Assembly (NCBI GenBank): GCA_016647705.1
Contig: CM028335.1
Coordinates: 34,672,212 to 34,736,211, forward strand
Reading direction: 5' to 3'
DNA: 64,000 bases
Source of the DNA: Eucommia ulmoides
Taxonomy: Eukaryota > Streptophyta > Magnoliopsida > Garryales > Eucommiaceae
Part shown: in pieces, positions 31,661-42,493 of the stretch
Layout: the number at the start of each line of letters is the position of its first letter
Position numbering within the stretch: position 1 is the stretch's first letter
Translations under genes and position numbers: made by a program
Notes under the pieces: generated by a model
Databases searched by the model: none
What the model saw: the letters and a program-made list of their open reading frames with translations, nothing else
Told to the model about the DNA's origin: nothing

Positions 31661-33621
31661 TTTTAAGGGAACTTCCGTTGAAGGATCACACTACATTCCT
31701 TTGTAAGCTTGACAGTCTCATATTCTTCCAATTTCTTCTTCTTGGTCATTATATCCTTCAAGAATTTTCCATAATTGGGCATTTGTTCCAATGCATCGGT
31801 AAACGGTATATTGATATGGATTTTCTTGAAAATGTCAAGAAATTTTGCAAATTGGGAATCCAATTTCTTCGTTCGAAACCATTGCGGATATGGAAAAGGT
31901 AGAGTTATCATCGGTGGATTGTCAAGAAAAGATACAGAACCCGGGCTTACCCTTGAGGCTTCCTTCTTCTCCTCAATCGGAATGGTTTCTTTCTTAACAT
32001 GAATTTTCTCCACTGGCTCATCCCCCTTTGGCATTGTTGCTTCAATTTTCTTTTCGTTCCTCAAAGTGATGGCTTTACAATCCCTCGGATTAGTTTTTAT
32101 ATCACTTGGAAACTTCCCCGAATTTTACCCCTTTATGGCATTAGCGAGTAGACCAATTTGAGTTTCCAAAGATTTTACTGTCGAGTTGGTATTGGTGCAC
32201 GTCGTCTCAATGTTGTCAAGCTGCGTCTCATGCTTGTTGAGATGATTATGTGTTTCTCGCATAATGTTATGCGTTTCCTTCATGAACGTGCCGAGCAAAT
32301 CTTCCAACGGTGGCTTATTTCTTTCCACTGGTGGTTGTTGCATAGGACGGATTTGTTGCTGTGGCTGGTATCCTTATGATTGTGAAGAGTATCCAAAAGG
32401 AGGTTGCAAAGTATTTTGATTGTTCGCATAAGATAAGTTCTCATGATTCTGAATTCCAGGGTGGTAATGAGTTGGGATGTTGTTGGTAGGCCGAAAGGTG
32501 TAGGCCCGGTTATTGACGAAATGGAATTTCTCAAACTCACTATCAACCCCCAGTTGCAAAGTACTTGCCACATTTTCCGTTTCTCAATTGGAAGAGGTAT
32601 CTTTGGTAGAGAAAGAGACGAGCTACTCCGTGAGTTTTGACACTTGGGCTAATAAGGTAGTAAGAGGATCGACCTCATGAATAGCAGCTACCTTTCATCC
32701 CACATTTCGCTCATTGGGTCATTGATAGTTATTGGCCACTATCTCCTCCAAAAGTTCTTGAGCCTCATCAGGAGTTTCGGATAATAGAGAACCTCCAGAT
32801 GCGGCATCCACAATTGTTCTTGTCTGTCCATCCAACCCGTTGTAGAAGAGTTGGATTTTAAACCAACCTTAATACTCGTGTTGGGGCATTTTCTCAACAA
32901 ATCCTTAAATCGCTCCCACGCCTCGAAGAGTGGCTCATAATCCCGTTGGCAAAATTGAGCAATCTCGCCTTTTAACTGTGATGTCTTCGATGGGGGAAAG
33001 AACTTAATGAGGAACAATTGAGCTAGTTCCTCCCTAGTTGGACGGATTGAAACCAACCCCTAGCTCTATCTCGAAGGGAAAAAGGGAATAGTCTTAATCG
33101 GATGACATCCTCTACGAATCCATTTATCTTCACGGTGTCACATATCTCCAAGAATGTCACCGATGGATATTTGGATCCTCATGAAGATTCCCTCCATATT
33201 GGTTCTGTTAAACCATGTTGATTAGGGCGGCTTTCAACTCAAAGTAGTTAGCTTGGATCGGTTGCCTCTGGATCCCTGAACAGTTGTCAAACATAACGAG
33301 TCAGTAGTAATCCCGAAGGACTCGCTGTTGTTGAACTTTAGGTTCTGGTAGTTGTTCCGGTAGCACTTGAGGCACCGGCGGTTGTCGTGGCACACGTTCA
33401 TTACCATCGTTGGCCATTTCTCGAGCTTGGTTTCTCCTCTCTCTTCTTAGCCTCCTTAACGTACGTTCAATTTCTGGATCAAGAGCAAGGAATTCCAAAC
33501 TTCGACTACATCGTATACACTGCCAGTTATCATAACCAATTAAAATTATTAAACAAAAACAAATAAAACAAAAGAGTGTCAAGATTAATTTTGAGTTACT
33601 TGGTAGTAATATCAACTTCAA
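31661..33621 (-). pseudogene. gag: Athila-type gag (element B)
   Basis: From N to C: RTLRRLRRERRNQAREMAND (33480-33400); capsid domain 33056-32739 with EELAQLFLIKFFPPSKTSQL and YEPLFEAWERFKDLLRKCPN; a spacer with ENLSYANNQNTLQPPFGYSS (~32460); a helical segment 32343-32125 (NHLNKHETQLDNIETTC, VKSLETQIGLLANA); then 32064-31663 with QFAKFLDIFKKIHINIPFTD and EQMPNYGKFLKDI leading to protease. No CCHC knuckle is seen, as usual for Athila. Four or more frames are needed. Confidence 0.85.
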
Positions 33622-33634
33622 TAAAAACTTTAAA

Positions 33635-33652
33635 TCCCCGGCAATGGCGCCA
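33635..33652 (-). other. Primer-binding site of element B
   Basis: Complement reads TGGCGCCATTGCCGGGGA, the Athila-type tRNA-Asp primer site with one change (GTT to ATT). It lies 9-10 bp from the LTR end, as in other Athila elements. Confidence 0.9.
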
Positions 33653-33661
33653 AAAAAATTT

Positions 33662-34941
33662 TGCGATATTTAAATGTGATTTGAATTACTGGCAAGTGCA
33701 CGAGGTCAAGTTTTAATAAAGTGAATCCGAAGATCAAGTGTCATCCACTGGGATTTATTGTTAGAACTAGTTAGGTACTACAATTGGTATAACTCAATTT
33801 TATCTAGATGATTAGAGATTTGACATGTGTTTGCTATTTAAAAACTAATTAAACCTAAATATTTGGGATTAGTTCTATGAGAATGGATTTAGGGATTAAC
33901 TTCGTTCACATATACGTGTTTGATTTAGTCTAGTTTACATTAATGGTTATCAATATATCCAACAATTTAGGTGTCTAAAACTCACTCACTACCTCCTCCG
34001 AGTGTACAGTGAGTAAATATGCAACTGTGTCAATGTCGATATCCCTATCTATCGTCTAAACGATTACATGAGTCTTGCCCCAACCTCACGGATTACACAC
34101 GTTCTAATAATCTCTCGAAACATTAGAACGTCGTGTTGTGATTTAACCCTAGTCCGAATTCGAGGTTACCTCTCCCGAGTGTCAAACTCCGTATTCTCAA
34201 ATCAACCACAATATCATATAAAGCATACTATGGAAGTAATAAAACGGTAAACACAATCGAATAGGGACAAACAATCGTTAAGAAAACAAAGATTTATTCA
34301 AACATGTATATTCATGAACTACATCAATCCCTACATCATAAACACTTAGCTACTCATGGTCATAACCGAATATTCAACAACACATGAGATAAACATCATC
34401 AAACAAACAACAAACGTTTAGAAACAAAGAGAGAAACAAGAAAGAAAAGCAAATATGTAAAGTGGATGGTTCCACTTCCACAAAATTCATTCCAATATCA
34501 TTTCCTCTTCTCTAATGATATGTTCCTCTTGCTTGGTTTGATCTAGGGCTCTCTCAAAACGTCCTTGGTAAAGGTAGGGTAAAGGGATATAAGTAGAGAT
34601 TCAAAATATCCTAAAAATATCAAGAAAATATGTTGCCAGTTGTGCCTGGTCGCTGTAGCGAGTTGCAAGCAAAACAACCATTGGTTGTTTCTCACTGCAG
34701 CAAGCAAGGTCCAGTAGCCCTTGGCTGCTGGCGCTGCAGCGAAAAGGTTGCATTTTGGCCTCTTTGCTCTTTTTTCAACCGTTTCTTCACCAATGTCCCA
34801 CTGATTAACTCAATTTTCAACCGTTTTCTCCCATAACACCTGATTTACATAAAAACAAATAAAAATGAATTAAAACACTACTAGAATACTCAAAAACTAC
34901 CAAATTTGGCTTGAAAATATATAGATAAAATCAATCTATCA
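33662..34941 (-). repeat. 5' LTR of element B (1280 bp)
   Basis: Complement starts TGATAGATTGATTTTATC at 34941 and ends ...AAATATCGCA at 33662, followed by the primer-binding site. It matches the truncated 3' LTR over its first ~830 bp. The flanking 5-mer on this side is acaga; its partner is lost with the truncated LTR. Confidence 0.9.
34647..34750 (-). repeat. Palindrome cluster in 5' LTR of element B
   Basis: Dyads GTCGCTGTAGCGAG (~34649), CTCACTGCAGCAAG (~34691) and GGCGCTGCAGCGAAAAGG (~34729). Shorter than in the 3' LTR: the segment with the two perfect dyads of the 3' LTR is absent here. Confidence 0.8.
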
Positions 34942-35675
34942 ACAGACCCGAACATTGACCCAAAAAGGTAGGGGGTCATTGGTTAATGGTTTAACCCTCA
35001 CGTTAACTGATCAAGTTGGAAGACAAAAAAAATTACCAAAAAGACTAAGTAATAGATTTAATCTACCAAATGGCCCCACAAGTTTTGTTTTGCATATAAT
35101 AGTCCTCCATTTAGTGGTATATGTTACCAAAAAGTCTTGATTTCAAACTCGATTTTTTTGTTGGATGAATTTACCCTTCCATATCTATATGGTAACTTAA
35201 ACATGGAATATTTTCAAAGAGTTTCCATATCTGCACGAGTTTCCGTTGAGCTCTGAGAATCGTTTCAAAGAGTTTCCAAATTTTGAATTGGATATTTACG
35301 AAGAACAACGTATCGTGCATCAAGATTTTGGCTCGACAAACCCGAAGTGAGCATTTAACAATCGTTTTTGGAAAGAACAAACAGGAATCAATTACATATA
35401 AGTAATTTAAACTTTTACAATGTATTTATGATCATTTTTTAGAGTTTTGACAATGTAGTAGAGTGATTTTACTGAGTAGATCTGATTGATAGGATTAAGA
35501 ATAACAAATTAGAACTGTAGATTTGATTGATAAATTATTTAATTATTGATTCAAACTTGTTTTGCATCGTTTGTGTTATGGCATATTCAAGATGAAAATT
35601 AGGTTATGAGAATATGACAGTAAAATAATATATAATTTATTGATATGGTTATTAGAAGACATGATTATTTTTCAA
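34942..35675. other. Unassigned AT-rich spacer
   Basis: No gene recognised. A minus-strand ORF at 35171-35380 has no family resemblance. Confidence 0.4.
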
Positions 35676-35952
35676 GATTCTAATGGCGTGAATCAAGATT
35701 TCAATTGATTGCAACAGTGTGATGTTGAATATAATATGATATTATTTTCAACATGATACATGAATTAGAAGTGATTGAGATGGATTTGAATTTAATTGTT
35801 TGAGTAACATGCAAATTCTAATGGCGTGGATCAAGATTCATTTGATTGTAACAGTGTAATGTCAAATATAACATCATGTTATATTCAACATGATGCATGA
35901 ATTTGGAAAGAGTTTGAGTTGGCTTTGAATTTGATTGTTTGAATTTGTAGAT
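35676..35952 (+). repeat. Two ~138-bp tandem repeats, each holding a palindrome
   Basis: Units 35676-35813 and ~35814-35952 share attctaatggcgtg, atcaagatt, gattgtaacagtgt, the palindrome, and tttgaatttgattgttt. Units differ by scattered substitutions. Confidence 0.75.
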
Positions 35953-36620
35953 ATTTGTGTACTTGACTTGTTTGTATTGTAGTACATTCAATAATCTAAC
36001 TGCGTAGATAATATAAGATTTTTTTATTTTGTGTTTGTGATAATATAAGATGTTGAATATAACATCATGTTTTATTCATCATGATGTTGATTTGTCGTGT
36101 CCATTTTCCCCACATAGTGATAGCGAGAATGACGGCATCATTTGTTGCACTATGTAAGTTTGATGGTGTTACACATGATACCATGTTGGCACCATTATAA
36201 TAATATAAGGATGACCATGGTGAATAAATATATGATACCATGTTGAATATAATACGATCTCGTGTTATATTCGACACGGTTTTATTTTCCAACATTATTT
36301 CATTTTTAAACCATTTTCATAATAATTTAAGGATGACCATGGTGAATAAACACATGATACCATGTTGGAACCATTATCATAATAATATATGGATGACCAT
36401 AGTGAATAAATATATGATACCATGTTGAATATAATACAATCTCATGTTATATTCAACACAAGATCTCTTGTTATATTATATTACCACCTTATTCTTTTAT
36501 TATGAACATAATAAACCATTTTCATATTCAAAAATTAAAAATGTTGAATATAATACGAGATCGTTTTATATTCAACATGACCTCATGTTGAATATAACAC
36601 GACTTCGTGTTCTATTCCAC
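35722..36620. repeat. Seven dispersed 33-38 bp palindromes
   Basis: Near-perfect inverted repeats with arms ATGTTGAATATAAYA and its complement lie at 35722-35754, 35859-35891, 36050-36082, 36240-36277, 36422-36458, 36541-36577 and 36585-36619. The central 3-8 nt vary. Each could form a stem of 14-15 bp. Confidence 0.9.
36190..36430 (+). repeat. ~60-bp direct repeats between palindromes
   Basis: The phrase aaggatgaccatggtgaata with flanking tgataccatgttg and accattatcataataat is present three times (about 36208, 36332 and 36389). It alternates with the palindromes as a higher-order repeat. Confidence 0.8.
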
Positions 36621-36625
36621 TTTCA

Positions 36626-37318
36626 TTCATAATTTCGTTCTTTATTTGTTGTTTTTTGTTCGTTATGTTATTTTTTGAGTATGTTATGTGTTTAATCGTT
36701 ATTGAATATACATCTAATACATATTTTGAACTATTAGTGGTATTGAATGTAATATGTTCATGTAAGACGCTAAATATTAGAAATTCGGATCTTATTTCGT
36801 TCGTTAGTTAGAAACGATCACGAATATGTTTTTATTTTTGAGATTTCTGCAATGAATCGATGCGTTTTTGTTAATTTTAGGATGTATTTTGAGTTGGGAC
36901 ATTAAGGGAAATAAGGTTTATGCGATAGTTTTCGCCCGTCGGTTGAAAAGTACAGAGGGGTAAAATTATCCAAAAAATGACAACAAAATATACATTTTCA
37001 AATATTTATTTGACTTACCTGTACTTCATTGTTATAAATATTTCAATATGTAGTGAAATAATAATAAAATAAAATAAATGAGTCTCCCCCTCCGGTTGAG
37101 ACAGACAATTCATTTGTAATTCGATCCTATGGTTCACCTGAACTGGCCGGGCTAGTTGGGGTTTAATAATAGTGGTTGGGAAAATGTTGTAAAACTAAAA
37201 AATAAATGGGAAAAATCTATAGGCCATACAAATAAGTTTCACAAAGTATTGGGACAAAACAGGTTGAGGCAATCCCAAAAAATAAAAATAAAATAACGAT
37301 CCTTTAAAATATGATATC
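36626..37318. other. Unassigned AT-rich spacer
   Basis: No gene seen. Ends at the target site (ATATC at 37314-37318) of the Sirevirus-derived element. Confidence 0.4.
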
Positions 37319-37754
37319 TATTGATCCTAAGATTTTGATGAATAATTAAGTGTTGATGTTTTGGTGGAACTAATGGTTTGTTAAGTGTTTCAATTAATTA
37401 AGTTCCAATTATGAAGATGCGATGACAAATTATGAATGGATGTTAAATGATGATATCAAAGATGATGAAGAATTAAGAGTTTGAAGAAATTAGGGAAAAC
37501 AACTCAGGTGAATTTCAACTCTTAATATCCCAATTAGGAACACACACGGTACAAAAAAAAATTATTGTTTATGTGTGTTTTGATAAGATGAAATTATTTA
37601 CTCCTATGTGTATTTGGAAAGAAATAATTATAATTGACTAAAATGGAATTTAAGAAGTTAATGGAGCTTATTTAGAAAATAAAATGGTTAAAGGGGTGAA
37701 AACGTAAATAAGAATGAGTTAAAAACGAGTTCAGAAAAGAGATCTATAATGCAT

Positions 37755-37962
37755 AAGTCTATTGGTAAGTCAACCAGACCAAACAGGTGAAACTCTCTAT
37801 ATCTCTAAGTCGACAAATAAGTTGACCAGTGAAGAGAAGATGAACTCTTTGTATCTCTAAGTCGACAGGTAGGTCGACCGGTGAAGGTAAATCGAATTCT
37901 CTGAATCTGCAAGTCGACAGATAGGTCGACTGATGAACGCAGTAGCTTTGGCTTGGCTACAT
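37755..37962 (+). repeat. 52-bp x 4 minisatellite with GTCGAC motifs (5' LTR)
   Basis: Units start at 37755, 37807, 37859 and 37911, exactly 52 bp apart. Each holds an AAGTCGAC...AGGTCGACC-type pair (palindromic GTCGAC), then gaactctctgtatctc. Confidence 0.9.
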
Positions 37963-38293
37963 CCTGAATCTAGCAGTCGACTGAGGGCACGGTTTCAGGA
38001 TAATAAGGATTCTGAATTCATATCTAAAAGTAGCCATTTTTTGTTGGAATTTGTAAGAGATTTAAGGAATCTTATGATATTTAAGATATGCTTCACCTAT
38101 TATTTAAATTATATTAAGTTGGTTCATTAAATTTTAACGTTTCTCAATTTGGTCCATAAATTTGTTTCTATTCTATTTAATTGAGATTAAGAAATATTTA
38201 GGGGACTTAATTGAAAGATTTAAAAGCCATTTATTAAGTGAATTGAACCAAAATGAAATCATAATGATATACGGGGTCTAAGAGAGCATTTAA

Positions 38294-38893
38294 GGTCCCG
38301 TTTGGTAACCATTTCCATTCCAGAAATTCTCATCCTATTCCCAGATTTTTGGGAATTTTGTTTGGGAATAGCGTTTGGTAATTTTTGTTTCCGTTTACAT
38401 TTCATTCCCATTTGAGAATTGTGCCAACTTTTTTCTTAAGAAATGAGAAACAAAAAGAAGTTGTTTCTCATTATTCCCATTCCATTCCCAAAACACACAG
38501 TCATTATTCACCCGTCGACCAACCACCGTCCGCCACTGTCCTCCGCCGCCGGCTATCTCTGGTGACCGTCGCCGATCATCGTCTGGCCGAAAACTTTTCG
38601 GCCACTTCCGACCGCCAGCCACTGTCACCCACCTGCCATCGCTGTCCGACCGTCGCTGGTGCTGGCGCCATTGCCGTTCGGCCGTCGCCGGCGTTGGAGC
38701 CACCGCCGTCCGGCCGTCACAAGGGCCGGAGCCACCGCCATCGCTGGTGACGGTGCCACCGCCGTCCGGCCAAAACAGAAAAAAAAAATTATCGTTACCA
38801 AACCCGATTCTACTCCCAAGAAGAAAATAAAATTCTCATCCCATTCTCATCCCACTGTTGGAATGGAAGCAGAAACGGTTACCAAACGCCACC
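38294..38893. mobile_element. MITE with Harbinger-like ends and GC-rich core, 600 bp
   Basis: Terminal inverted repeats GGTCCCGTTTGGTAACCATT and (complement of the right end) GGTGGCGTTTGGTAACCGTT, flanked by TAA at 38291-38293 and 38894-38896. The 3' LTR of the same element has the uninterrupted site (catttaagtgtcatgat), which proves insertion. The core (~38510-38780) is strikingly GC-rich with ccgccgtc/gccggcc repeats; ORFs there on both strands are repeat-driven. No transposase. Confidence 0.9.
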
Positions 38894-40096
38894 TAAGTGT
38901 TATGATACATGGGAACTAGCTGTTAGAGAGCTTATTTATATCTCATATATATAGACCTGCATTTTTCACATATCATTAAGCAGTGAAACATATGAATCAA
39001 GAGAAGTGAGTTTAAAGAGATAAGATCATATTGTACTGTTCTAAAAGTTATCTTTCTGAGATTTTGTGAGAGCTATTGTAAGAGACGATCTTGAGAATCA
39101 TTGCTAATAATCTTTGCTGCTACCGGATCTGAAGTATCATTGCTCTATTTATTTTTTCTATGGATTCTGCGTGAGATCTTTCCAATTACTTTCTACTTAT
39201 GCATTGCTTGTTTAATTGTTGGAAATTAATCTTTGTTTCTAATTTTTATTTAAGAAATTATTTTATAAACAATTTCTTGAATCTGATTACGTGCTCAAAT
39301 ATTTGCTACCCATATTTTATTTAAAATCAGATTTTCAATCTCACACTTTTTTATCACTAAACTTAGGATATTAATCGAGTTTTAATTTATTTGGGGTGGT
39401 AGAAACTCCAAGTGAGATAATCTGATTATCAATTTGTATTGGTGAGTAGTGTGACGGATTAAATACTGTTGGGGGAATTTAATCAGGAGTAGCCGATTTC
39501 AGTCTCTTCCTGTAAAGAGATTGAGGTAGTAATTTTTCCTGAATAGAATTATTTTGTGTGAATTTTGTTGCAGTTTAATCCTTACCGAGTAAAAGGATAT
39601 TTGGAGTGTTGGTGGGTTTTGATTCTTAAGCCTAAGGTATAAAAAAAAAAATTAGGTTGTGATTCTCCCTGTAATAGAATTAGGTTATTCTTGAACTTGT
39701 AAAAAGTAGAGGTTATTCCTGAGCCTGGAAAAAAGAATTTGTAAAGGTTGATTCTAAGCTTGTGAAAAGAATCATTGTGAGGGTTTGGTTCCTACCTGTA
39801 AAGGAATCTTGAATTTAGTGGGTGCGAATCTCCGTGGGGCTCAGAGGACTGGATTAGCCAAGAGTAGCTTGGTGAACTAGGATATATCGGTGTGTACTAC
39901 ATTGCTTATTTCCTTGATTTTATCTTGTGTTGTTTGGCTGTGCATCTAGAGCTTATTACACTTATCCGCTGCTATAAAGATAATAATTAATTTTAAGATA
40001 AAATTAATTCTTTATTTTTTGAAGTGTTATCATTTCTCTGATAATTTTTTAATTATCCAATTTACCCTCTCTTGGGTATTCCACTGGGCCACACAT

Positions 40097-40112
40097 TGGC
40101 ATCAAAGTTGGT
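40097..40112 (+). other. Primer-binding site of Sirevirus-derived element
   Basis: TGGCATCAAAGTTGGT one base after the LTR end resembles the initiator-Met tRNA site TGGTATCAGAGC, as in copia elements, with three substitutions. Confidence 0.75.
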
Positions 40113-40139
40113 TTTAGCTCGTTAGGCTTAACATCCCAG

Positions 40140-40948
40140 CTAAACAGGTCACATGCGCACACCATGGATAATATTTTTGTATATCTTCTCTTGATGGTGA
40201 TAGATCCTTATATGACAATGTGGTTTATGATTCTTGTGATTCATGTGGTAGTGATGGAGATGATGATACTGAAAATGTTCATATTGTTATGGAAAAATTA
40301 CTTTTACTCACACTACTTTTTACTAAAGAGAGCTTGAGTTTAAAAATAAAAATAGCTTCTTTTGAAAATGGTGGAAAAAGTGTCCGAAAATCTAAAATGC
40401 ATTTGGATGATTATTGTGGTACAAAAGAGTTTTCGGGACGTTGTTTTTCAAATTAATAATTTTCTCTCTAAAATGAATTTTCTTGAAAATGAAAACAGAG
40501 TTTTAAAAAATAATATTGAGATGATTTATATGCAAATGTCAGATCTTGATTCAAAAATAAATTTACTTAAGAAAAATTTTTAAAAATTAAAATTCGACCT
40601 TAAGACTATTTCAAGAGTGGATATACTTCATCATCTCATCTTTCATCACAAGCCAATAATAATTATGTGGCTATTGTTAGAAATGATTCTTGTTTTACAT
40701 CTCATGCTTTCTATGATAAATTGGATTTGAAATGTTATTATTGTAATAGGTTTGGGTATTTTAAAGTATCATGTCCGTTTCGGAACCCTAAGTTTATGTC
40801 TAACAAGGACGGATCCAAAATAAAATGGATACCGAAGAGAATTATTGAAATGTCTTGTGCAAAATTACATAATGTCGGAAGTGGACCTGAAGGATCAAAC
40901 AAAGAAGTTATATTAAAGTCAAGACAGAAAGTCACCAAGGATCCATAA
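40140..40948 (+). pseudogene. gag: Sirevirus-type gag remnant with variant zinc knuckle
   Basis: Three overlapping frames: 40220-40456 (acidic DSCDSCGSDGDDDTENVH, then Leu/Lys-rich), 40362-40583 (coiled-coil: FLSKMNFLENENRVLKNNIE), and 40667-40948 with LKCYYCNRFGYFKVSCPFRN followed by KIKWIPKRI. The order acidic stretch, coiled coil, knuckle and W(I/V)PK matches Sirevirus gag. In the knuckle the metal-binding His is Tyr (C-x2-C-x4-Y-x4-C). It ends at a TAA at 40946-40948; no pol follows. Two frameshifts. Confidence 0.7.
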
Positions 40949-42479
40949 GCGACTCATACAAAGCAAAACGATGTACCAAAGATAAAATATGACGTTGCAA
41001 AGAAGCCACAAGAGAAATGTGCAAAGAGAAAAGTTGTACAAAATCCAAGATGGAATATCACTAGGAAGCCACAAGCGATACGTGCAAAGGGAAACATCAA
41101 TGAATCAAATGACAAAAATCAAAGGAAGAGAGGATACGAATAAGCCATGAAAAATTGCTCACCCAAATCAATTATGAGCTCAAATAAGGTAAAAAGTAAA
41201 GTCACCCCTAAGGATATAAGAGGTACTCCTAACCCTTCGCATTTGAAATTTATTAAATTTTTTAAAGAGAGAGAGTCCCGACTTACCAAATAGGTAAGTT
41301 GGTAATTGTTTCTAAGATCTATTCTAAATGAGTCGTTCTCCTGTTGTCATAGAAACATTCTATAGTTTTATGACAATCACATTTAGTTAGGGGGTGTTAA
41401 CATGTTTTTATGTGCTTATATCAAGTAGTGATCATGTGTTAATTTGAAAACATGTTATGTAATTTAGAGGATTAATCGAGTATTTGTGATCTTACTAAAT
41501 AATACTAATTATTTATTACATATGTTTTTTAAGTAAGATTATTTGTATAATGTTCTATTATTCATGTTATTTACTTTTATTCAAATGGGTTGAATTGAGC
41601 TATGTTTTTTATTGATCTTGATTTATTAAATTGCATGTTATTTGAGGTGAATTAAAATATTTTTAAATGATTATTATTGTGTAAGATATTGAGCATGTTA
41701 CGAGATAACATCTTTAATATGCATGTTATTAATTGAGATATGATTCATGTTCTTGAGCGTTAATGATTATTGTTGAAAAATGGAGCTGAAATTTTTATGA
41801 AATAAATATGCATTATATTGATAGCTTCATAAACTATCATTGAGAGATGTTTCATGTCTTAGTGCTTCAAAAATTATATTTTTCTCCTTAAAATGAATTA
41901 ATTTATTTACACTTATATAGTGGGAGATTCCATAATTAAGAATGATGTTTTTGGTGTGGATTTTGATGAATTAATTTATTTACACTTATATAGTGGGAGA
42001 TTCCATAATTAAGAATGATGTTTTTGGTGTGGATTTTGATGAATTGAGTAAACTTGATATTTATCTATAAAAATTATCCACATAGTGTTGATGTTTTGTG
42101 CTTAAAAGTTAATTTGTTAAAATGAGTTTTGATTTTAAAGTTGAATTTATAAGTTGATTCAATGTGCTTTTAAAAGAGTTATATATATATGTAATTCTTT
42201 AGGTTTACTCTTTCAAGTATATTATATGATTGTCTAGAGTAATGCTTATTTGTGTTCCCTCCACCTCCCTAAATTTTGTTTTTGAAAATGACGAAGGGGG
42301 AGAAATTAGATGATGTTTTATTAAGAGGGAGTTTATTTTTAAATTTGTGCTTTATTGATTATGTTTAATAATATCTTTATTGTTTTGCTTCAATGAGTTA
42401 TAAAATCCGTCCTTGGATTCAAGAGGAGTATGGTTATATTATTGTTTTGAATAAAACATCAAAATTAATTGTCATCATA
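40949..42479 (+). other. Non-coding internal region of Sirevirus-derived element
   Basis: AT-rich, no gene. Contains a tandem duplication (41893-42038) and a polypurine-like tgacgaagggggagaaatta at ~42288-42307, as found in Sireviruses upstream of the 3' end. Confidence 0.6.
41893..42038 (+). repeat. Perfect-looking 73-bp tandem duplication
   Basis: Copies 41893-41965 and 41966-42038 start atgaattaatttatttacac and appear identical over the unit; a third copy starts and breaks off (atgaattga). Recent event in a decayed element. Confidence 0.9.
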
Positions 42480-42493
42480 AAAAAGGGGGAGAT
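42480..42493 (+). other. Polypurine tract of Sirevirus-derived element
   Basis: AAAAAGGGGGAGAT immediately before the 3' LTR start TGTTAATTC. Confidence 0.85.

Larger units (their letters stand above)
24103..34941 (-). mobile_element. Athila-type Ty3/gypsy element B, nearly full length
   Basis: Minus-strand order: 5' LTR (34941-33662), primer-binding site, gag, protease, RT, RNase H, integrase, palindromes with TATA box, env-position ORF, 3' UTR, polypurine tract, truncated 3' LTR (24968-24103). About 10.8 kb, typical of Athila. Every coding region has stops or frameshifts. Confidence 0.9.
37319..40095 (+). repeat. 5' LTR of Sirevirus-derived element
   Basis: Aligns end to end with 42494-44659; starts TATTGATCCTAAGATTTTGA (TG decayed to TA) and ends ttccactgggccacaCA. 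Without the MITE (38294-38893 plus one TAA) it is ~2174 bp, versus 2166 bp for the 3' LTR. Includes the 52-bp minisatellite. Confidence 0.9.

Noticed and set aside
35171..35380. 69-codon minus-strand ORF in spacer
   Set aside because: No family resemblance, AT-rich, length expected by chance.
38385..38919. Overlapping ORFs of up to 121 codons on both strands
   Set aside because: Lie inside the GC-rich MITE core; Pro/Arg/Ala repeats from ccg-rich DNA are open in several frames at once.
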